The notes under the pieces: generated by a model | Told to the model about the DNA's origin: nothing | Seen by the model: the letters and a program-made list of their open reading frames with translations, nothing else | The model's database searches: none | Shown here: positions 60,899-64,000 of the stretch, one piece after another | Layout of the letters: each line of letters begins with the position of its first letter | Position numbering within the stretch: the stretch's first letter is position 1 | NCBI GenBank assembly: GCA_013289955.1 | Contig: JABCYZ010000015.1 | Location: 62,001-126,000, forward strand | Length of the DNA stretch: 64,000 nt | Direction of reading: 5' to 3' | Origin: Acidobacteriota bacterium | GTDB taxonomy: Bacteria; Acidobacteriota; Terriglobia; Acidiferrales; UBA7541 | Program-made: the position numbers and the translations under genes

Positions 60899-63249
60899 CT
60901 TCCGGCCTCTTTCGCAGCCATCGCGGGCATCTCCAGGGCGATAGGGATACGAACGACAAATGTGCTTCCGCCGCTTTCCGCATTGTTCCAACACTGAATC
61001 TCGCCGCCGTGAGCTCGCACAATCCCATAGCAAATGCTCAGCCCGAGCCCCGTACCCTTGCCTGGCTGTTTCGTCGTGTAAAACGGGTCGAATATGTGCT
61101 GAGGATCGGCGATCCCCGTCCCGTTGTCCGTGACCACCACTTGCACGCTGCTCCTGGCCCGTTCAGTGCGTATCGAAATGTGTCCGCGCCGTCCCGTTTC
61201 TTGTACGGCGTCGTAAGCGTTATTTAGAATATTCAAGAACACCTGCTGAAGCTGCTGCGCGTCCCCGAGCGCGGGCTCCAGCGTCTCGTCGAACTCCTCG
61301 GTCACCTCAACGCCATGGCTCGCAAAATCGTAGCTCCGCAGCTTTATGGTTTGCCGCAAAACGGTATTCACCTGCACGGGCTCACGCTGCACCGGCCGCT
61401 GCCGCGCGAAACTGAGCAGATCCTGCACAATATCCTTGGTTCTCTGCGTTTCCTGCAAAATAATCTGCAAATCTTCACGCGCCGAAGCCGGTACGTCCGG
61501 ATTCTCCAGCAATAAATCCGTGAATCCCAGAATCGCCGCGAGCGGATTGTTGACCTCGTGGGCCACGCCAGAAACCAGCCGCCCGATCGTCGCCATTCTT
61601 TCCGAGTGCGCCAGCTTCGCCTGCAGCAGCACGGCATCGGTAATATCGGTCATCACCACGACCAGGTTGTTCACCGCGCTCTGTTCGTCGCGCATCGGGC
61701 TTAGACTAATGGAAAAGTGCCCCATCGATCCGTCGCTCCGGCGCACCTGCAATTCGAGGTTCTCCACCTGCTGTCCGTTCGCGGTCGTCTCAAGCGCCGC
61801 CAGGAAATCGTTCCGGTGAGAGGGTTCGACCCAATCCACCAGGCGATGGCCGATCAGCTCGTCTTCGCGGTATCCGGCTTCGTAACACCGCCGGTTGGCG
61901 TAGCTAATCAGACCCGCCGTATCCAGCACAAGGATCATGCTCTGCGTCGTGTTGAGAATCTTCTGGTTGAAGTCGCGCTCGCGCTGCAGCTGCGATTGAA
62001 AAGACTTTTGCTCCGTTACATCCAGCATCAATCCGCGAATCTGGGCGATGCGACCCTGCGCGTCGCGCACCGCGGTAATGTTCTGAAGGGTGTGAAGCAG
62101 CGCGCCGTCTTTTCGCCGAAGCGTCTCTTCATAGTTGCGCAAGACGCCGCGTTCGGCCAGCGCCTGCAGGAAACGTTCGCGCGCCGCAGGCGCGGGATAA
62201 AGATGAGGGCTGACATCCGAGCGCAACATCTCTTCTCGCGACGCGTAGCCCAGCATGCGCACCATCGCGTCGTTCACATCCAGAAATCGACCGTCTGGCG
62301 TGGCAAAGAAGAGCCCTTCTTGAATGCTGTCGAACAGTTCCCGATATTTCCGCTCCGCCTCCCGCCGATCCGTAATGTCTTTCAGAACGTGAATTGTACG
62401 CGTATCGTCTTCCACCACGCCTGGCGCGCGCGACGTCGAAACCAAAAAAATACGCTCGGCCGATGCCGCCACGTACTCCTCGCGCGGTCGCTGCGTGTCC
62501 CGGCAAAAAGGGCAGGGAAGATCGCTCCCCGTTTCCGCGATCTGCCGCAGCCCGCTCATGGCTTCGCCGACGAGCGCAACCGGCGGCACGCCGAGGTGCG
62601 ATGCCAGCGAGCGGTTGGTACGCAAAATTTTCCAGGCGCGGTCGTGCACGACGATGTAGTCGCTGATCGCGTCTATGTCTTCGACCCACTGCCGTTTCGA
62701 CTTTTCCAGCTGCGAAAACCGCCTAAAATTCTCCAAAGACAAAGCCGCGTGGCTAGCCAAGGCATGCAGCAGCTTTTTTTCCTTGGCATCCAGACTTTTT
62801 CGCCGCCGCAGGAGGCACAGCATCCCCAGCCGCTCTCCATCGCTCGCGCTGATGGGCACGAAAACCGCGCCTGTTGCGACGACGCTTCCTTCCGCCGCCC
62901 CAGGCTCCCCGGCCGGCAGTCTGCGAACAACCGCAGCCACCCGGCGTTCTCGAGCCGAGGAAATGATCCAGCTCTTCAGCGTACTGCTCACCACCTTTTC
63001 GCTCTCACCCGTCGAATACAGGTCCGTCTCCCGGCCGCGAAATACGGCCACGCCGCCCCAGGCTGCATTCAGCATGCGCGCCGCTCGCCCCGCAAACCGC
63101 TCGAGAAACTCCGGAAGCAGCCTCGACTGTGCAGCGTCAACCGCCAACTCCATCAATTCTTCCGCTTGTTTTAAAGAGGGAGGTAGCGAACGGGTCTTAT
63201 TTGACCGCGTGGTTAAAGGCGAGGTCCGGATGTGTTTCGTTTCGGGCAT
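60895..63249 (-). CDS. GAF/triple-PAS sensor histidine kinase
   Basis: A 784-residue cytoplasmic kinase with no membrane segment. Order: GAF (about 45-185), PAS 1 (about 195-315, with a DLPCPFCRDTQRPREEY Cys pair), PAS 2 (about 325-445, FDSIQEGLFFATPDGRFLDVNDAMVRMLGY), PAS 3 (about 450-570), HisKA (IGRLVSGVAHEVNNPLAAILGF with the acceptor His) and HATPase (NILNNAYDAV, DNGTGIADP, GKGTGLGLSICYG). The CPFC could serve as a redox or metal input. The start is uncertain: ATG at 63249 (used), GTG at 63303; neither has a good ribosome site. It starts the kinase-receiver-activator operon. Confidence 0.9.
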   Translation of the reverse strand: MPETKHIRTSPLTTRSNKTRSLPPSLKQAEELMELAVDAAQSRLLPEFLERFAGRAARMLNAAWGGVAVFRGRETDLYSTGESEKVVSSTLKSWIISSARERRVAAVVRRLPAGEPGAAEGSVVATGAVFVPISASDGERLGMLCLLRRRKSLDAKEKKLLHALASHAALSLENFRRFSQLEKSKRQWVEDIDAISDYIVVHDRAWKILRTNRSLASHLGVPPVALVGEAMSGLRQIAETGSDLPCPFCRDTQRPREEYVAASAERIFLVSTSRAPGVVEDDTRTIHVLKDITDRREAERKYRELFDSIQEGLFFATPDGRFLDVNDAMVRMLGYASREEMLRSDVSPHLYPAPAARERFLQALAERGVLRNYEETLRRKDGALLHTLQNITAVRDAQGRIAQIRGLMLDVTEQKSFQSQLQRERDFNQKILNTTQSMILVLDTAGLISYANRRCYEAGYREDELIGHRLVDWVEPSHRNDFLAALETTANGQQVENLELQVRRSDGSMGHFSISLSPMRDEQSAVNNLVVVMTDITDAVLLQAKLAHSERMATIGRLVSGVAHEVNNPLAAILGFTDLLLENPDVPASAREDLQIILQETQRTKDIVQDLLSFARQRPVQREPVQVNTVLRQTIKLRSYDFASHGVEVTEEFDETLEPALGDAQQLQQVFLNILNNAYDAVQETGRRGHISIRTERARSSVQVVVTDNGTGIADPQHIFDPFYTTKQPGKGTGLGLSICYGIVRAHGGEIQCWNNAESGGSTFVVRIPIALEMPAMAAKEAGR

Positions 63250-63272
63250 TAGGGATGGGGGGCGGATGCGTG

Positions 63273-63439
63273 TCTCAATTTGAGTTCTGTCGTTCCCTAC
63301 CACCGTAGCGACTCATCTCATTCTGAGTCAACGGCCGTTCTCGGCGGCGTTGCCGAATCGTCCACTCTCGCCCGTGCGTCCCGGGACAACATCGTCTCAG
63401 CATGAGACCTCACTCTGAACAGATCACGGTTGCTGAGAC
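63273..63439. promoter_or_regulatory. Cluster of GTCTCA-N3-TGAGAC operator-like repeats
   Basis: Three full sites, GTCTCA-ATT-TGAGTT (63272-63286), TCTCA-TTC-TGAGT (63316-63328) and the perfect GTCTCA-GCA-TGAGAC (63394-63408), plus a TGAGAC half-site (63434-63439), lie in the divergent region between the kinase operon and the tonB-like gene. They are 119-273 nt upstream of the plus-strand sigma-54 promoter. Confidence 0.65.
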
Positions 63440-63557
63440 ACGGTCGCTGTTTTGCCGTGCGGCTCCCGGCGCCGCGAACCGCCACTAACTCCTCATTCTA
63501 CGCCACTTGTCTCTCTTTCCGCTCCAGCGCCCTGGAGCAGAGGAGAGCTTTCCCGGG

Positions 63558-63573
63558 TGGCACCCCACGTGCC
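63558..63573 (+). promoter_or_regulatory. Predicted sigma-54 promoter of the tonB-like gene
   Basis: TGGCACCCCACGTGCC has the full TGGCAC -24 element and a GTGC -12 with GG and GC doublets 10 nt apart. It is about 45 nt upstream of the ATG at 63618. Confidence 0.7.
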
Positions 63574-63617
63574 TTCTCCAGTGCGGGGTTTCCCCATTCC
63601 TGGGAGGGGTGGTGTCG

Positions 63618-63971
63618 ATGAGATTCGCTTGGAAAAGGTTTGTGCGTCTAGCCGCCACGGCTGCCGTCGGGCTTTGCCTCGGAACCGGCACGCCGGCGCA
63701 GACAGGTTCCACCGACGAAGGAAAGCGCAAGGTCAAGTCGAAGGTCGCTCCTGCCTATCCGGAGCTTGCCAAGCGCATGAGCGTCTCCGGCAAAGTGAAA
63801 ATTGAAGTCGTAATTACGCCGGACGGGCGCGTCAAGAGCACCCGTGTGATCGGCGGTCATCCGCTGCTGGTGCAGGCCTGCCAGGATGCGGTGAAGGAAT
63901 GGAAGTTTGCGGCTGCGCCTGAAGAAACCACGCAGATCGTCGAATTTGAGTTCAGCGCCGGGGGAAATTAA
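63618..63971 (+). CDS. Small exported TonB C-terminal-domain protein
   Basis: A 117-residue protein with a signal peptide (RLAATAAVGLCLGTGTPAQ, cleavage likely after TPAQ) and then the TonB C-terminal fold: VAPAYPELAKRMSVSGKVKIEVVITPDGRVKSTRVIGGHPLLVQACQDAVKEWKFAAAP (hallmarks YPELAKRMSVSGKVKI and DAVKEWKF). The N-terminal membrane anchor and Pro-rich linker of true TonB are missing, so it is a soluble periplasmic protein and not a standard energy transducer. The ATG at 63618 has GGGAGGGG 9 nt upstream. It is divergent from the kinase operon. Confidence 0.88.
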   Translation: MRFAWKRFVRLAATAAVGLCLGTGTPAQTGSTDEGKRKVKSKVAPAYPELAKRMSVSGKVKIEVVITPDGRVKSTRVIGGHPLLVQACQDAVKEWKFAAAPEETTQIVEFEFSAGGN

Positions 63972-64000
63972 GGAAATCCGAGAAAACGGCAGGAGCGGTT

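Noticed and set aside
61717..63174. Plus-strand 485-codon open frame opposite the histidine kinase
   Set aside because: The minus-strand frame encodes clear PAS, HisKA and HATPase domains.
63452..63468. GG-N10-GC spacing on the minus strand that could be a sigma-54 promoter for the kinase operon
   Set aside because: Only the doublets match (GGGAG and GGCAA), the TGGC and TGC elements are missing, and it is upstream of the operators in the wrong arrangement.

Overview
The window reads as a chromosome segment of a GC-rich Gram-negative bacterium, most likely an Acidobacteriota member. Pointers are a PadR-type regulator coupled to an ADOP-family (acidobacterial duplicated orphan permease) FtsX-like permease, large Oar-like TonB-dependent receptors with an N-terminal carboxypeptidase-like domain, small Tyr/Gly/Trp-rich secreted proteins and DUF5666 proteins. 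I see no tRNA, rRNA, CRISPR array, phage module or intact insertion sequence. Apart from one ADOP remnant the region looks like stable core genome.

Layout. 1-17 kb: 3' end of a TonB-dependent receptor, a DMT exporter, leuCD, two divergent paralogous secreted small proteins, a three-gene proton-translocating transhydrogenase (pntA, pntAB, pntB) next to a ferredoxin-NADP reductase-like flavoprotein, two periplasmic thiol/redox proteins, a DUF5666 protein and a complete Oar-like receptor. 17-25 kb: redoxin, rhomboid-TPR fusion, VWA plus MoxR-like ATPase pair, Lon-substrate-domain protein, TPR protein, acyl-CoA thioesterase, and an ECF sigma/anti-sigma pair. 25-40 kb: a near-complete heme pathway: hemG(hemY-type), hemN, hemE on the minus strand and ccsA/hemX-like, hemA, hemC, hemD, hemB, hemL on the plus strand. 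Together these cover glutamyl-tRNA to protoporphyrin IX; only ferrochelatase and the tRNA synthetase are absent. The PadR/ADOP pair and a membrane protein sit between the two halves. 40-46 kb: DUF4337 and DUF421 membrane proteins, a hybrid histidine kinase, an amidase and a Tat-signal protein.

46-64 kb is the most interesting part: a chemosensory cluster read leftwards (PilH-like receiver, CheW, MCP, CheR, CheA with two Hpt domains and a receiver, CheB, two more CheWs, a degenerate receiver with DUF4388, and a receiver with a coiled-coil tail). It is preceded by a second unit (PilZ-like protein, an unrecognised 499-residue protein, a HisKA-type protein without an ATPase domain). Next comes a tightly overlapping two-component operon (three-PAS/GAF histidine kinase, lone receiver, NtrC-family activator with an intact GAFTGA sigma-54 contact loop), and last a small secreted TonB-C-domain protein on the other strand.

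Reading the intergenic DNA, I find three sequences with sigma-54 (-24/-12) spacing. Each lies just ahead of one of the three units: the che operon, the PilZ operon and the tonB-like gene. Each has, 84-273 bp upstream, copies of one inverted repeat, GTCTCA-N3-TGAGA(C/T). The simplest reading is that the NtrC-family activator controls its neighbours, making the whole 46-64 kb block one sigma-54-dependent chemosensory regulon. The promoters and operators are predictions from sequence; the regulator-operator assignment is inference.
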